Shown: positions 23,993 to 33,551, numbered from the stretch's first letter. The stretch: DNA of 64,000 nt from Streptomyces iranensis (GCF_017874715.1 NZ_JAGGLR010000032.1:106795-170794); one strand, 5' to 3'. The notes: generated from the sequence alone by a model not told the origin. Program-made: numbers and translations.

Positions 23993-26053
23993 ATGAGCCT
24001 GAGAATCGGTGTGGACACCGGCGGCACCTTCACGGACGTGTGCGCGTATGACGAGGCGACCGGACAGATCCACGTACGCAAGGTCTCGTCCACTCCGGAC
24101 GACCCCGGCCGGGCCATCGTGCGCGGACTTCACGAGCTGCTCGGCCAGATCGGCGGCCGGGACATGGCCGAGGTCGGCTATTTCGCCCACGGCACCACGG
24201 TGGGCACCAACGCGCTGCTCACCGGGCGGGGCGTGCCCACGGGCCTGATCACCACCCGGGGCTTCCGGGACCTGCTCGAACTCGGCCGCGGGCGCCGCCC
24301 GGACATGTACGACGCACAGGCCGACAAGCCCGCCCCCTTCGTGCCGCGCGATCTGCGCCTGGAGGTGACCGAGCGGGTCCGGCACGACGGCCGGGTGGAG
24401 ATCCCGCTGGACCCGGCCGAGGTGCGCCAGGCCGTGCGCGTGCTGAAGGAACAGGGCGTGGCGGCCATCGCGGTCTGTCTGCTGTACTCCTACGTCCGGC
24501 CGGACCATGAGCGGAAGATCGGCGAGATCATCCGCGCCGAGATGCCCGACGCCCACATCTCGCTCTCCTGTGAGGTGCTGCCGGAGTTCCGCGAGTTCGA
24601 GCGGCTGTCCACGGTGGTCACCAACGCCTACATAGGCCCCGTGGTCGCCGACTACCTGGCACGGCTGCGCGGCACCCTGACCGCCTCGGGGCTGCGCTGC
24701 GAACCGCATGTCACCCAGTCCAACGGCGGCATCATCCCGTTCGTCACCGCCGAACGGCTGCCGGTCCGGCTGGTGCTGTCCGGGCCGAGCACCGGGGTGG
24801 TCGGCGCCGCGGCGATCTGCTCGGCGGCCGGCTTCGGCGACGTCATCACCTTCGACATGGGCGGCACCTCCTCGGATGTGTCGCTGGTGCAGAACGGCGA
24901 GCCCAAGGTCACCGCGAGTCTGGAGATCGACGGACGTCCGGTGCGCTCGCCGATGCTGGACATCCACACCGTGGGCGCGGGCGGCGGTTCCATCGCGTGG
25001 ATCGACAGCGGCGGGCACCTGCGGGTCGGGCCGGCCAGTGCCGGAGCGTTCCCCGGGCCGGCCTGCTACGGCCACGGCGAGGAAGCCACCGTCACCGACG
25101 CCAATGTGGTCCTGCGGGTGCTCAACCCCGAGTATCTGCTCAACGGCCAACTCAAGATCGATCACCATGCCTCCCACCGCGCCGTGGGGCGCCTGGCGGA
25201 GCGGCTCGGTCTGTCCGTACCGGAAACCGCGCAGGGCATCATCGATGTCGTCACCGCCAACATGGCACGGGCGATCCGGGTGATCTCCGTCCACCGCGGC
25301 TATGACCCGCGCGACTACGCGCTGGTGCCGTTCGGCGGGGCCGGCCCGCTGCACGCGGCCCGGCTCGCCGCCGAGCTGGGCTGCACCACCGTCGTGGTCC
25401 CCGAGACCCCGGGCGCGCAGTCCGCGCTGGGGCTGCTGATGACCGATGTACGCAGCGACTTCATGCGCACCTGTCGGCTGCCGGTGCACCAGGGCACCGC
25501 CGATCAGCTGTCCGAGGTGCTGGACGAGCTGGTCGCGAGCGCGACGCAATGGTTCGACAGCGAGGGCATCGACCCCGCCCGCCGGAGCATCACCCGTGCC
25601 GTGGACATGCGCTACCGCGGCCAGAACTACGAACTCGGCGTGGACCTTCCGGACGACGGCCCGGTCACCGTGGACACGGTGCGCGAACTGCTGGCGGACT
25701 TCGGGGACGCGCACGACCGGATGTACGGCTACCAACTGGCGGAGGAGTCCGTCGAGGCGGTGACCTTCCGGGCACAGGCCGTGGGCGCGGTCTCCCGCGC
25801 CGAGCTGGTGCGCTCCGCCCCCCGGGGCGGCACACCCGACGAGGCCGTCACGACCCGCCGCCGAGTGCATCTGAAGGAGGCCGGCGCCGAAGTGGACTGC
25901 CCCGTGTACGACCGGGCCCGGCTCGAGGTGGGACACCGCCTCGAAGGGCCCGCGGTCATCGAGCAGATGGACAGCACCACCCTGCTGCTGCCCGGTGAGA
26001 CCTGCGAAGTGGACGAACTACGCAACCTGATCATTCGAACCCGAGGGGTCTGA
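23993..26053 (+). CDS. hyuA: Hydantoinase/oxoprolinase alpha subunit (HyuA)
   Basis: A 686-residue protein of the ATP-dependent N-methylhydantoinase A / 5-oxoprolinase / acetone carboxylase family. An ASKHA-type ATP site, RIGVDTGGTFTDV, stands at the N-terminus, VGTNALLTGRG follows, and the second nucleotide motif ITFDMGGTSSDVS lies near residue 290. FGGAGPLHAARLA is typical of the family. Start ATG at 23993 with GAGGCAAGG upstream. The stop is two bases before the hyuB GTG, so the two subunits are co-translated. The family opens cyclic amides using ATP; whether the substrate is an N-methylhydantoin, 5-oxoproline or something else cannot be decided from sequence. Confidence 0.9.
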   Translation: MSLRIGVDTGGTFTDVCAYDEATGQIHVRKVSSTPDDPGRAIVRGLHELLGQIGGRDMAEVGYFAHGTTVGTNALLTGRGVPTGLITTRGFRDLLELGRGRRPDMYDAQADKPAPFVPRDLRLEVTERVRHDGRVEIPLDPAEVRQAVRVLKEQGVAAIAVCLLYSYVRPDHERKIGEIIRAEMPDAHISLSCEVLPEFREFERLSTVVTNAYIGPVVADYLARLRGTLTASGLRCEPHVTQSNGGIIPFVTAERLPVRLVLSGPSTGVVGAAAICSAAGFGDVITFDMGGTSSDVSLVQNGEPKVTASLEIDGRPVRSPMLDIHTVGAGGGSIAWIDSGGHLRVGPASAGAFPGPACYGHGEEATVTDANVVLRVLNPEYLLNGQLKIDHHASHRAVGRLAERLGLSVPETAQGIIDVVTANMARAIRVISVHRGYDPRDYALVPFGGAGPLHAARLAAELGCTTVVVPETPGAQSALGLLMTDVRSDFMRTCRLPVHQGTADQLSEVLDELVASATQWFDSEGIDPARRSITRAVDMRYRGQNYELGVDLPDDGPVTVDTVRELLADFGDAHDRMYGYQLAEESVEAVTFRAQAVGAVSRAELVRSAPRGGTPDEAVTTRRRVHLKEAGAEVDCPVYDRARLEVGHRLEGPAVIEQMDSTTLLLPGETCEVDELRNLIIRTRGV

Positions 26054-26055
26054 CC

Positions 26056-27720
26056 GTGACGACACAGCGGGAACTGGACGGTGTGCTGGTCGAGGTCATC
26101 GGCTCGGCACTGGCGACCGTCGTGGAGGAGATGAGCGGCACCCTCGTCCGGGCCGCGTTCTCCACCAACATCAAGGAACGCCGTGACTGCACGGCCGGGC
26201 TGTTCGACACCGCGGGCAACGGAATCGCCCAGGACGAGGGCGGCTCACCACTGCACCTCGGTTCGCTGATGGGCATTGTCGGCAGCATTCTGGAACGCCA
26301 CCCGGTCGAACAGATCGAGGACGGCGACGTCTTCATCGGCAACGACCCGTACAACGGTGGCGGCTCACATCTGCCGGACATCGTGCTGGCCACCCCGGTC
26401 TTCGTGGACGGCGAGCTCACCGCGTGGGCGGCCACCCTGGCACACCACGCCGACTTCGGTGACCGCGGGCACGCGCACATCTTCCAGGAGGGGCTGCGCA
26501 TTCCGCCCGTGCGGCTGGTGCGCGCGGGAGTGCAGCAGGACGAGTTGCTCGCGCTGATCCTGCTCAACTGCCAGGTGCCGGACGAGCGCCGCGCGGACCT
26601 GCGTGCGCAGGCGTCGGCGAACCGGCTCGCCGTGCTGCGCTACCGCGAGCTGTGCCACCGCTATGGCCGGAACATGGTGATGCGTGCCGGGGACGAGCTG
26701 CTCAACTACACCGAGCGGCGTACCCGGGCCGCGATCACCGCCATCCCTGACGGCTCCTATCGGTTCACGGATCTTTTCGACTGCCCGGAGCTGGACGAGG
26801 AGCTGGAGCTGCGGGTGGCCGTGCGCGTAGCCGGCGACGAGGTCTTCTTCGACTTCGCGGGCAATCCGCCGCAGGTGCGGGCCAGCGTCAATGTGGTGTG
26901 GACCGCGCTCTACGCCACGGTCTACTACTCGGTCAAAAGCCTGATCGACGCCGACATCGTGCCCAATGCCGGCATGTACCGGGCCATCCATATCGATGCG
27001 CCCACTGGCTCGATCGTGAACTGCGGCTACCCCGCGGCGGTGAACGGGCGCAGCGAAACCTGCCAGCGCATCGTCGACCTGATCCATGGTGCCCTGGCAA
27101 CCGCGGTCCCGGACCGGGTCACCGCGGCGAGCAATGGTGCGAACACCGGCGTGCACTTCTCCGGACACAATCCGCTGTCCGAAAAGGAGTTCGTCTACCT
27201 GGAGACCATCGGCGGCGGCTCCGGCGCGCGGGCCACCAAGGACGGGCTGGACGGAGTGCAGGTGCATATGACGAACACCTCCAATCTGCCGGTGGAGAGC
27301 CTCGAGACGGAGTACCCGTTGATCATCGAGGCGTACGAGCTGATCGACGACTCCGGCGGCGCCGGTGAGTTCCGCGGTGGCCTCGGCATCCGGCGGCGGG
27401 TTCGCGTGGAATGCGACGACGTGCACTTCTGGGTGGACACCAGCCGGCAGAAGTCCCACCCGTGGGGACTGTGCGGCGGTACGGGGGGAGCCACCGCGAA
27501 CATCGTCCTCAGCGACGGCGCCCGGCCGGTCGACCACGGATACACGGTATTGCAGCCGGGCCAGACCGTGACCATCGAGACGGCGGGGGCGGGCGGCTAC
27601 GGCCGTCCGGAGGATCGCAGCCCGGAGGCCATCGACCGGGACCTCGCAGCAGGCAAGATCTCCGGTCGCACCGCAGGACGCCACTACCCCGGGCACCGCA
27701 CCTCCCCCAAGGAACGCTGA
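26056..27720 (+). CDS. hyuB: Hydantoinase/oxoprolinase beta subunit (HyuB)
   Basis: A 554-residue partner of HyuA. Family blocks: STNIKERRDCTAGLFD near residue 35, GDVFIGNDPYNGGGSHLPDI near residue 90 (metal-binding region), FDFAGNPPQVRASVN, and a C-terminal GAGGYGRPEDR. It starts at GTG two bases after the hyuA stop, and its own stop overlaps the following transporter start (TGATG). The length matches typical HyuB proteins. Confidence 0.9.
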   Translation: MTTQRELDGVLVEVIGSALATVVEEMSGTLVRAAFSTNIKERRDCTAGLFDTAGNGIAQDEGGSPLHLGSLMGIVGSILERHPVEQIEDGDVFIGNDPYNGGGSHLPDIVLATPVFVDGELTAWAATLAHHADFGDRGHAHIFQEGLRIPPVRLVRAGVQQDELLALILLNCQVPDERRADLRAQASANRLAVLRYRELCHRYGRNMVMRAGDELLNYTERRTRAAITAIPDGSYRFTDLFDCPELDEELELRVAVRVAGDEVFFDFAGNPPQVRASVNVVWTALYATVYYSVKSLIDADIVPNAGMYRAIHIDAPTGSIVNCGYPAAVNGRSETCQRIVDLIHGALATAVPDRVTAASNGANTGVHFSGHNPLSEKEFVYLETIGGGSGARATKDGLDGVQVHMTNTSNLPVESLETEYPLIIEAYELIDDSGGAGEFRGGLGIRRRVRVECDDVHFWVDTSRQKSHPWGLCGGTGGATANIVLSDGARPVDHGYTVLQPGQTVTIETAGAGGYGRPEDRSPEAIDRDLAAGKISGRTAGRHYPGHRTSPKER

Positions 27721-29069
27721 TGGGCGCCGACATCCCCGCGAAGAGCACCCGCCGCCGGGTGTACGCATCCACCATGATCGGCAACATCGTCGAGTACTAC
27801 GACTTCACGCTGTACGGCACCCTGGCGGCGGTGCTGGCCAAGCTGTTCTTCCCGTCCGACGACCCGACGGTCGCGCTCTTCTCCACCTATGTCGGGGTGT
27901 CGCTGTCCTACTTCATCCGCCCGCTCGGTGCCCTGTTCCTCGGCCCGCTCGCCGACCGCAGGGGCCGCCGGACGGTGTTGACTCTCACCATCCTGCTGAT
28001 GAGCATCGGCACCGCCGGGATCGGTGTGCTGCCCACCTACGCGGCGATTGGCGCGGCCGCTCCGATCCTGCTGCTGTTCTCCCGGGTGCTCCAAGGGCTG
28101 GGCGCCAGCGTGGAGTACACCACCGCCTCCCAGTTCATGCTCGAACACGAACCGGGCAGCCGCCGCCGCAACTACCTGGCGGGCCTGATGAACGCCACCT
28201 GCTCGGTCGGCTCCCTGCTCGGCTCCGCCGTCTCCTTCGTGCTCATCGTCACCATGCCGGCGTCGGCCTTCGAGAGCTGGGGCTGGCGCATCCCGTTCCT
28301 GCTCGCCATCCCCATCGCGGCCGTCGGCTTCTACATCCGCAACAGGCTCGATGAGACACCTGAGTTCGAGGAGATGAAGCGCCAGATCGCCGCCGCCGAG
28401 ACGAAGCAGGCACCGCTGAGGGACGCGGTGCGCCTCTACTGGCGCGACATGCTCAAGGCCATCGGCCTCGGCGCGGGCCAGCGCATCGGCTCGTACACCA
28501 TTCAGGCGTACTTCGTCACCGCCCTGATCACTGCCGGCTTTCCCACCTCGCTGGCGCTGCTGGCCTCCATGCTCACCTATGCCGTCGGGCCACTGCCCAG
28601 CGTCTGGGGCGGCGTACTCGCGGACCGCTACGGCGCCCGGCTGCCGCTGCTGGTCGGCTACGGCCTGTTCGTGGCGCTCACCGTGCCGACTTTCATGGCC
28701 ATCGACAGCGAGTCCATCGTCCTTGCCGCCATCGCCGTCGTGGTGTTCACCATCATCAACAATCTGGTGGCCGCGCCCCTGAACATCGCCTATGTACTGA
28801 GCTTTCCGCCCGAGGTGCGCTCCAGCGCGGCCGCGCTCAACTTCAACATCGGCACCTCGCTGATCGGCTCGACCGCCGGCCTGGTCGCGGTCTGGCTGCA
28901 CGACCTGACCGGCGATGACATCAGCTTCGGCTGGTACATGACGGCCGCATGCGTGGTGTCCATCCTGGTCGCTCTCTTCGCCCTGCCGGCATCGGTCGAC
29001 TACCGCGAGCCCGACTGGTCCAAGGCCCCCCTGGCGACGCGAAAGCCCTCACTGGAGTCCAACTCCTGA
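27720..29069 (+). CDS. MHS-family MFS transporter
   Basis: A 449-residue metabolite:H+ symporter. IVEYYDFTLYGTLA in the first membrane segment, YFIRPLGALFLGPLADRRGRR in loop 2-3 (split), and RVLQGLGASVEY in segment 4 are family marks, with about 12 hydrophobic segments. The start shares one base with the hyuB stop, so it belongs to the same LacI-controlled operon and probably imports the hydantoinase substrate (inference from position). Confidence 0.88.
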   Translation: MGADIPAKSTRRRVYASTMIGNIVEYYDFTLYGTLAAVLAKLFFPSDDPTVALFSTYVGVSLSYFIRPLGALFLGPLADRRGRRTVLTLTILLMSIGTAGIGVLPTYAAIGAAAPILLLFSRVLQGLGASVEYTTASQFMLEHEPGSRRRNYLAGLMNATCSVGSLLGSAVSFVLIVTMPASAFESWGWRIPFLLAIPIAAVGFYIRNRLDETPEFEEMKRQIAAAETKQAPLRDAVRLYWRDMLKAIGLGAGQRIGSYTIQAYFVTALITAGFPTSLALLASMLTYAVGPLPSVWGGVLADRYGARLPLLVGYGLFVALTVPTFMAIDSESIVLAAIAVVVFTIINNLVAAPLNIAYVLSFPPEVRSSAAALNFNIGTSLIGSTAGLVAVWLHDLTGDDISFGWYMTAACVVSILVALFALPASVDYREPDWSKAPLATRKPSLESNS

Positions 29070-29152
29070 AGAGCCGGCCTTTGGGACTCTGCCGCGCGGC
29101 GCCACAGCACGGTGTGCGGCATGTCGTCCACGATGACCCGGGGCCGGCCGGA

Positions 29153-29173
29153 GGGCTCGGGTGCGAGCCCTTT
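29153..29173. terminator. Hairpin terminator between convergent operons
   Basis: GGGCTC (29153-29158), loop GGGTGC, GAGCCC (29165-29170), then TTT on the plus strand. It lies between the transporter end and the end of the minus-strand WYL/reductase gene. The T tail is short, so this is a modest terminator. Confidence 0.45.
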
Positions 29174-29181
29174 GCCCGGGG

Positions 29182-30966
29182 CTACGTCAGATCGGCGAGG
29201 AGGCCGTCGAGGGCCTTGTGGAGGGCTTCGGAGTTGGCCGGGCCGAACCACGTGGTGCGGATGCGTTCGTTGTTTCCGTTCGGAGTCTCGTGGTCGGCGG
29301 CGAGTTGGTGCAGGGAGCGGGTCTCGTCGCTCAGGGCGCGGCCGACGCCCTGGAAGAGTCCGCGGATGTAGCGGTCGGCGTGGTCGGAGGCGATGCCCTG
29401 GTCGGCAGCCCACGACGTGAGCGTGGCGAGATAGGAGTAATGGGTGGTCAGCGTCCCCGTCAGTGCGGAAAAGACGTTGAAGGCCGCCTCGTCCGCGACC
29501 GGTAGCACTCCGCCCAGGCACTCGAAGAGAGGATCCACCACCGGGTGCGTCGGGTACGTCACCGTGACGGAGCGGCGTTCGCGTATGGCGGGCAGGGGGA
29601 TGGCCCGTACCAGCGGGGCGTCGGTGGCCAGGGTCCGGCGCAGCTCGTCGTTGGCGACGCCGGCCATCACGTTGACCACGATCTTGTCGTCGTCCACCCT
29701 CAGGCCGGCGAGTGCTCCGTGCCGGTCCTGACGGCGTACGGCGATGATCACCAACTCCGAGCGGTCCACCACCTCCTGGTTGTCGGCACAGACCTGTACG
29801 CCCTCGTAGCGCGCGGACAGCTCCGCGGCCGTACGGGCTCCCCGGGGGGAGAGGAACACCTCCGGCGACTTGTCGCCCCCGTCGCACAGGCCCGTCACGA
29901 TGGCCCGGCCGATCTCGCCCGCTCCGATGATGCCGATGCGCTTCACTGTTTCTTCCTCCATGGTGCGTGGTGGTCGTGGACCATGTTGGTCTTGGAGTCC
30001 GTAGGCGCGGGCGAGTGCGCCCACGGTGGCGGTCATGGCCTGGCGCAGTTCGGCCGGTGCGAGGACCTCGATGTCGATACCCAGCCGCAGCAGCTCGCCG
30101 CAGGCGTGGTCGGTGCTCTCGGTCGGGATGACGGCCTCGACCCATCCGTCGTCGCCGACGGGGACCGCGGTGGAGTCTACTGCCCGCACCACCTCCGGGG
30201 GGACGTTGTCCGGCAGGCGCCGTCGTCCCCGCGGAGAGAGGCGGATGGTGGCGGTGCCGGTCCAGCGGCGGGCATGGAAATCCTCAAGGTAGGAGGTCCA
30301 GTACGCGCCCAGGTCGAATCCCTGCGGCCGGTCGAACCGCTCCTCGCTCAGCACCGCTTCGAGGACCTGGGCGACCCGGTAGGTGGCGATCCTGCTCCCC
30401 CCGGCGGCCACGAGATACCAGACACCGGATTTGAGCACCAGACCGTAAGGGCACAGGCGGCGGCCGACCTCCTGCGGTGCGCGCCAGCGGCGGTAGCGCA
30501 CGTCCACCGCGCGTCCGGTGAGCAGCGCGTCCACGAACAAGGGCAGGAGCGGGGTCGGTTCGGGTTCCCGGTACCAGGCGGGGGCATCCAGGTGGAAGAC
30601 CGCCGCGGTCCGCGCCGCCTCCTCGCGCAGCCCGGCCGGCAGCGCGGCCAGGAGCTTCAGCCGTGCCGCCGTCACCTCCGCCGTGAGGCCCAGGTCGGCG
30701 GCGGGGCCGGGCAGTGAGGCGAAGAACAGTGCCCGTGCCTCGCCCTCGCTCATTCCGGTCAGGCGGGTGCGATAGCCCTCGAGCAGTTGATAGCCGCCCC
30801 CACGGCCCGGCTCGGCGTAGACCGGGATCCCGGCGGCCTGCAGGCGCACCAGGTCACGGTAGGCGGTCCGCACGGACACCCCCAGCTCTCCGGCGATGGC
30901 GCGTGCGGAGAGACGGCCACGGGATTGCAGCAACAACATCAGCGACAGCAACCGGCCAGCGGACAT
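29182..30966 (-). CDS. WYL-domain regulator fused in frame to a P5C-reductase-like protein
   Basis: One open frame of 594 residues encodes two normally separate proteins. Residues 1 to about 335 are a YafY-type regulator: a DeoR-like helix-turn-helix (GRLSARAIAGELGVSVRTAY), then a WYL ligand domain (VRYRRWRAP, LKSGVWYLVA). Residues about 341-594 are a pyrroline-5-carboxylate reductase-like NADP enzyme (RIGIIGAGEIGRAI at the start, AVRRQDRHGAL, VNVMAGV). No stop separates them. At 29946 an in-frame GTG lies just behind GGAGGAAG, so the reductase half can probably also be made alone (254 residues). Start 30966 is preferred, with GGGGAG ten bases upstream; 30975 is possible. It is divergent from the NIPSNAP gene, its likely target. 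Confidence 0.8.
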   Translation of the reverse strand: MSAGRLLSLMLLLQSRGRLSARAIAGELGVSVRTAYRDLVRLQAAGIPVYAEPGRGGGYQLLEGYRTRLTGMSEGEARALFFASLPGPAADLGLTAEVTAARLKLLAALPAGLREEAARTAAVFHLDAPAWYREPEPTPLLPLFVDALLTGRAVDVRYRRWRAPQEVGRRLCPYGLVLKSGVWYLVAAGGSRIATYRVAQVLEAVLSEERFDRPQGFDLGAYWTSYLEDFHARRWTGTATIRLSPRGRRRLPDNVPPEVVRAVDSTAVPVGDDGWVEAVIPTESTDHACGELLRLGIDIEVLAPAELRQAMTATVGALARAYGLQDQHGPRPPRTMEEETVKRIGIIGAGEIGRAIVTGLCDGGDKSPEVFLSPRGARTAAELSARYEGVQVCADNQEVVDRSELVIIAVRRQDRHGALAGLRVDDDKIVVNVMAGVANDELRRTLATDAPLVRAIPLPAIRERRSVTVTYPTHPVVDPLFECLGGVLPVADEAAFNVFSALTGTLTTHYSYLATLTSWAADQGIASDHADRYIRGLFQGVGRALSDETRSLHQLAADHETPNGNNERIRTTWFGPANSEALHKALDGLLADLT

Positions 30967-31100
30967 GGACGCCATTCTCCCCGGAAAACCCTGACAGCAG
31001 GTGGCACACCGGTCCCCTAGCGTCCATACACGTCCGGCTGCCACCGAACCAGCCGGACGTGACACACCCTGGAGAAGAGCACCCGGACGGGAGTTTCACC

Positions 31101-31874
31101 GTGTCCCACACCCACACCCACACCCCCACCCACGCCGACGCCGACGCCGACCGTCAGCCTGCTGTGATCGAGCTCCGCCAGTACACGCTGCGTCCCGGCC
31201 GGCGTGAGGAACTCATCGAACTCTTCGACCGGGAATTCATCGAGACCCAGGAAGAGACCGGAATGGTCGTACTCGGCCAGTTCCGCGACCTCGACGACCC
31301 GGACCGCTTCGTCTGGCTGCGCGGGTTCCAGGACATGACGGTACGACACCATGCGCTTGCAGCCTTCTACGACGGACCCGTCTGGGCCGAACACGGCCCC
31401 CGAGCCAACGCCACCATGACCGACTCCGACGACGTCCTGCTGCTGCGGCCCCTGACCGCCGGGAGCGGCTTCACCGTCCGCCCCTCACACCGGCCCCGAC
31501 CCGGGGCACCGGCACCGGCACCGGAGGAGTTCATCTCCGCCACCGTATGGTCCTTCCCTCCCGGAGAGCCCGAGGGCATCACGCTCATCCGCAACGGCCT
31601 CCTGCCCCTCCTCCACGAAACAGGACCCGCACCACTGGCCGCCCTGACCACCGAGACCGCGCACAACACCTTCGCCAGGCTGCCGGTCCGCACCGCGGAA
31701 AACGTCGCCGCCGTCTTCACCTCCTACCCCGACGAACACGCGCATCAGCGGCACCTCGCCGAGATACAGGCCCACCCCCGCACCCGGGAAATCCTCACGG
31801 GCATTGAGAGAGAACAGACAGCAGCTCCCCGGACACTGAGACTGGCACCCACACACCGCTCACTCATCCCCTGA
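31101..31874 (+). CDS. NIPSNAP-family protein
   Basis: A 257-residue protein with an N-terminal NIPSNAP/dimeric alpha-beta-barrel domain: VIELRQYTLRPGRREELIELF (split) and FVWLRGFQDM are standard family blocks, and a second, weaker repeat follows from about residue 150. Biochemical roles are mostly unknown. It starts at GTG (31101) behind GGGAG; the first 20 residues are His/Thr/Asp-rich (repeated HT and DAD). It is transcribed away from the WYL regulator, a common actinomycete arrangement, and is probably induced through it. Confidence 0.82.
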   Translation: MSHTHTHTPTHADADADRQPAVIELRQYTLRPGRREELIELFDREFIETQEETGMVVLGQFRDLDDPDRFVWLRGFQDMTVRHHALAAFYDGPVWAEHGPRANATMTDSDDVLLLRPLTAGSGFTVRPSHRPRPGAPAPAPEEFISATVWSFPPGEPEGITLIRNGLLPLLHETGPAPLAALTTETAHNTFARLPVRTAENVAAVFTSYPDEHAHQRHLAEIQAHPRTREILTGIEREQTAAPRTLRLAPTHRSLIP

Positions 31875-32298
31875 CCCAGCAAAACCCGCAGCCGGCCCCG
31901 GACGCCCCCGGCTCGGTCCGGAGCGCCAGGCGGGTGCCGGTCTCGACCCACTCCCCCGCCTCGCGGAAACCCGCATCCTCGCGTCGTGTGCGCGGACCGG
32001 CGCGGCGGACCGCTCGCGCGGGCCGTAGAACCAACGCAATGCCGACGGAGTCGGAGGCTCCCCCAGTCAGCCGGAGTGGTGTTCCATCCGATGGCGCCAG
32101 CGCCCCTCGCTGTCCGTTCTCTCACGCCGGAATGCCGAAGACCGGTCATGTCCGACCCTGGAGGTAGGTGCAGGTCAGCTGCGGCTTTACGTGCCTACGG
32201 CCACCGCGGGTGCGGCGGACCACCGCTCGCTCATACCATGCCTTAAAGGAGATATATGCGCTAAACGTATTGAATACGGACAGGAAGGCGGTTGCGCG
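31875..32298. other. Intergenic with palindrome upstream of the PfpI gene
   Basis: No gene was recognised in this 424-base stretch. Close to the PfpI start it holds a strong AAAGGAG followed by ATGCGCTAA (Met-Arg-stop, 32256-32264) and then the perfect 13-base palindrome CGTATTGAATACG (32266-32278). The palindrome could be an operator or part of a promoter. Confidence 0.45.
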
Positions 32299-32988
32299 AT
32301 GGCCAAGATACTTTTCGTGATGACCGGCACGCCGTACTGGACGCTCAAGGACGGCACCAGGTACGCGACCGGATACTGGGCCGAGGAGTTCGCCGCCCCC
32401 TACAAGGCCCTCACCGAGGCGGGCCACGAGATCACCGTCGCCACCCCCGGCGGGGCCGTTCCAACGGTGGACATGATGAGCCTGCGGCCCGATATGGCGG
32501 GCAGCGCGCAGATCGCACTCGATCTGGAGGCGATCATCCGCTCCGCGGAGGTGATGCGGCGCCCGATCCACCTCGCCGACGTCCGGCTGGACGACTACGA
32601 CGCCGTCTACTTCCCCGGCGGCCACGGCCCCATGGAAGACCTGAGCGCCGACGCCGACGCCGGCCGCCTGCTGACGGCGGCCCTGCCCTCCGGCAAACCC
32701 CTCGCCATCGTCTGCCACGCCCCGGCAGCGATGCTGGCGACCAGGATTCACGGGAAATCGCCATTCGCCGGCTACCGGGTCACCGGCTTCACCAACGAGG
32801 AAGAGGAGGAAGTCGGCCTCGCCAAGAGGGCCCGCTGGACACTGGAGACCGAGCTCATCGAACTCGGCGTCGACTTCACCAAGGGCGAGAAATGGAAGCC
32901 CTACACCGTAGTCGACCGCAACCTGTACACCGGACAGAACCCCGCATCGGCATCCCACCTGGCCGAACGCCTCCTCAAAGCCCTCTGA
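32299..32988 (+). CDS. DJ-1/PfpI family protein (Hsp31-like)
   Basis: A 229-residue member of the DJ-1/PfpI superfamily. The nucleophile elbow IVCHAPAAM carries Cys139-His140, the WAEEFAAPY block near residue 27 gives the conserved Glu, and FPGGHGPMED is the oxyanion region. The arrangement is that of Hsp31-type glyoxalase III/deglycase proteins of about 230 residues, which detoxify methylglyoxal. Start ATG 32299 has AGGAAGG upstream. It is a single gene with its own leader. Confidence 0.88.
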   Translation: MAKILFVMTGTPYWTLKDGTRYATGYWAEEFAAPYKALTEAGHEITVATPGGAVPTVDMMSLRPDMAGSAQIALDLEAIIRSAEVMRRPIHLADVRLDDYDAVYFPGGHGPMEDLSADADAGRLLTAALPSGKPLAIVCHAPAAMLATRIHGKSPFAGYRVTGFTNEEEEEVGLAKRARWTLETELIELGVDFTKGEKWKPYTVVDRNLYTGQNPASASHLAERLLKAL

Positions 32989-33103
32989 ACGGAACCACAC
33001 AATGCCCCCACCCGCCCCGCCGCCTACCGCCGCCGAGGGAGGACCCCCATCCCCCGGTCACAACCGGCGGCTGATACCGCGACAAACGGAACGAGCCGGG
33101 CTG

Positions 33104-33362
33104 CTACCGGTTTTCCACCGCCAGCCGGCCGGCCAGTCCCAGCATCGCCGCCCCGGTCAGCGCGTCAAGCAGCCTTCGGATCCGCTGAGTCAGCCCCATC
33201 CACCTCAGCCGCCCCCCCCGAGGGCCGCGTGGAAGCGCTGATCGCCGGACGCGGACCATGGCGTAACCCGTTACGCAGGATCCACAACTGATTGGCTCCG
33301 GGCGTAGCAGCAAGCAAGACCGCCGACGGGAAGAACGCCGCCCACTCGATATGGGAAACCAT
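33104..33362 (-). pseudogene. LysE-type exporter relic
   Basis: The N-terminal part (from ATG 33362) reads AAFFPSAVLLAATPGANQLW and ILRNGLRHG, the first membrane segment of LysE/RhtB amino-acid exporters. In another frame, about 33180-33104, the normal C-terminal end RLLDALTGAAMLGLAGRLA is found. Some 120 central residues are deleted, and the frames no longer match. The rest of 32989-33551 holds nothing recognisable. Confidence 0.65.
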
Positions 33363-33551
33363 GAACGCGCAGGTACCCCAGTCGCCAGATCCGCAACAGA
33401 CTGGCTGACAAGTTGAGCCAGGCTCTCTGCCTGGCATCGGCAGGAGGTCGTCCGTCGATCCGGGCGGCCGCGGCGGCTGGAGACAGCGCAGGAGCACGGA
33501 GATTCCAAGGGCCGAGCGCCGCCCCCCGTTCACTGCACCGCTCCGTCCGCG

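Noticed and set aside
23975..25936. A 653-codon minus-strand frame opposite hyuA
   Set aside because: It is a shadow of hyuA in codon register; no domain is recognisable, and composition is His/Gly/Arg-rich noise.
30714..31100. An N-terminal extension of the NIPSNAP gene
   Set aside because: The upstream frame is antisense to the WYL gene and has no family match; GTG 31101 has a ribosome-binding site and starts before the conserved domain.
32146..33000. A 284-codon minus-strand frame opposite the PfpI gene
   Set aside because: It is antisense to a clear DJ-1/PfpI gene with a catalytic Cys and shows no family features.
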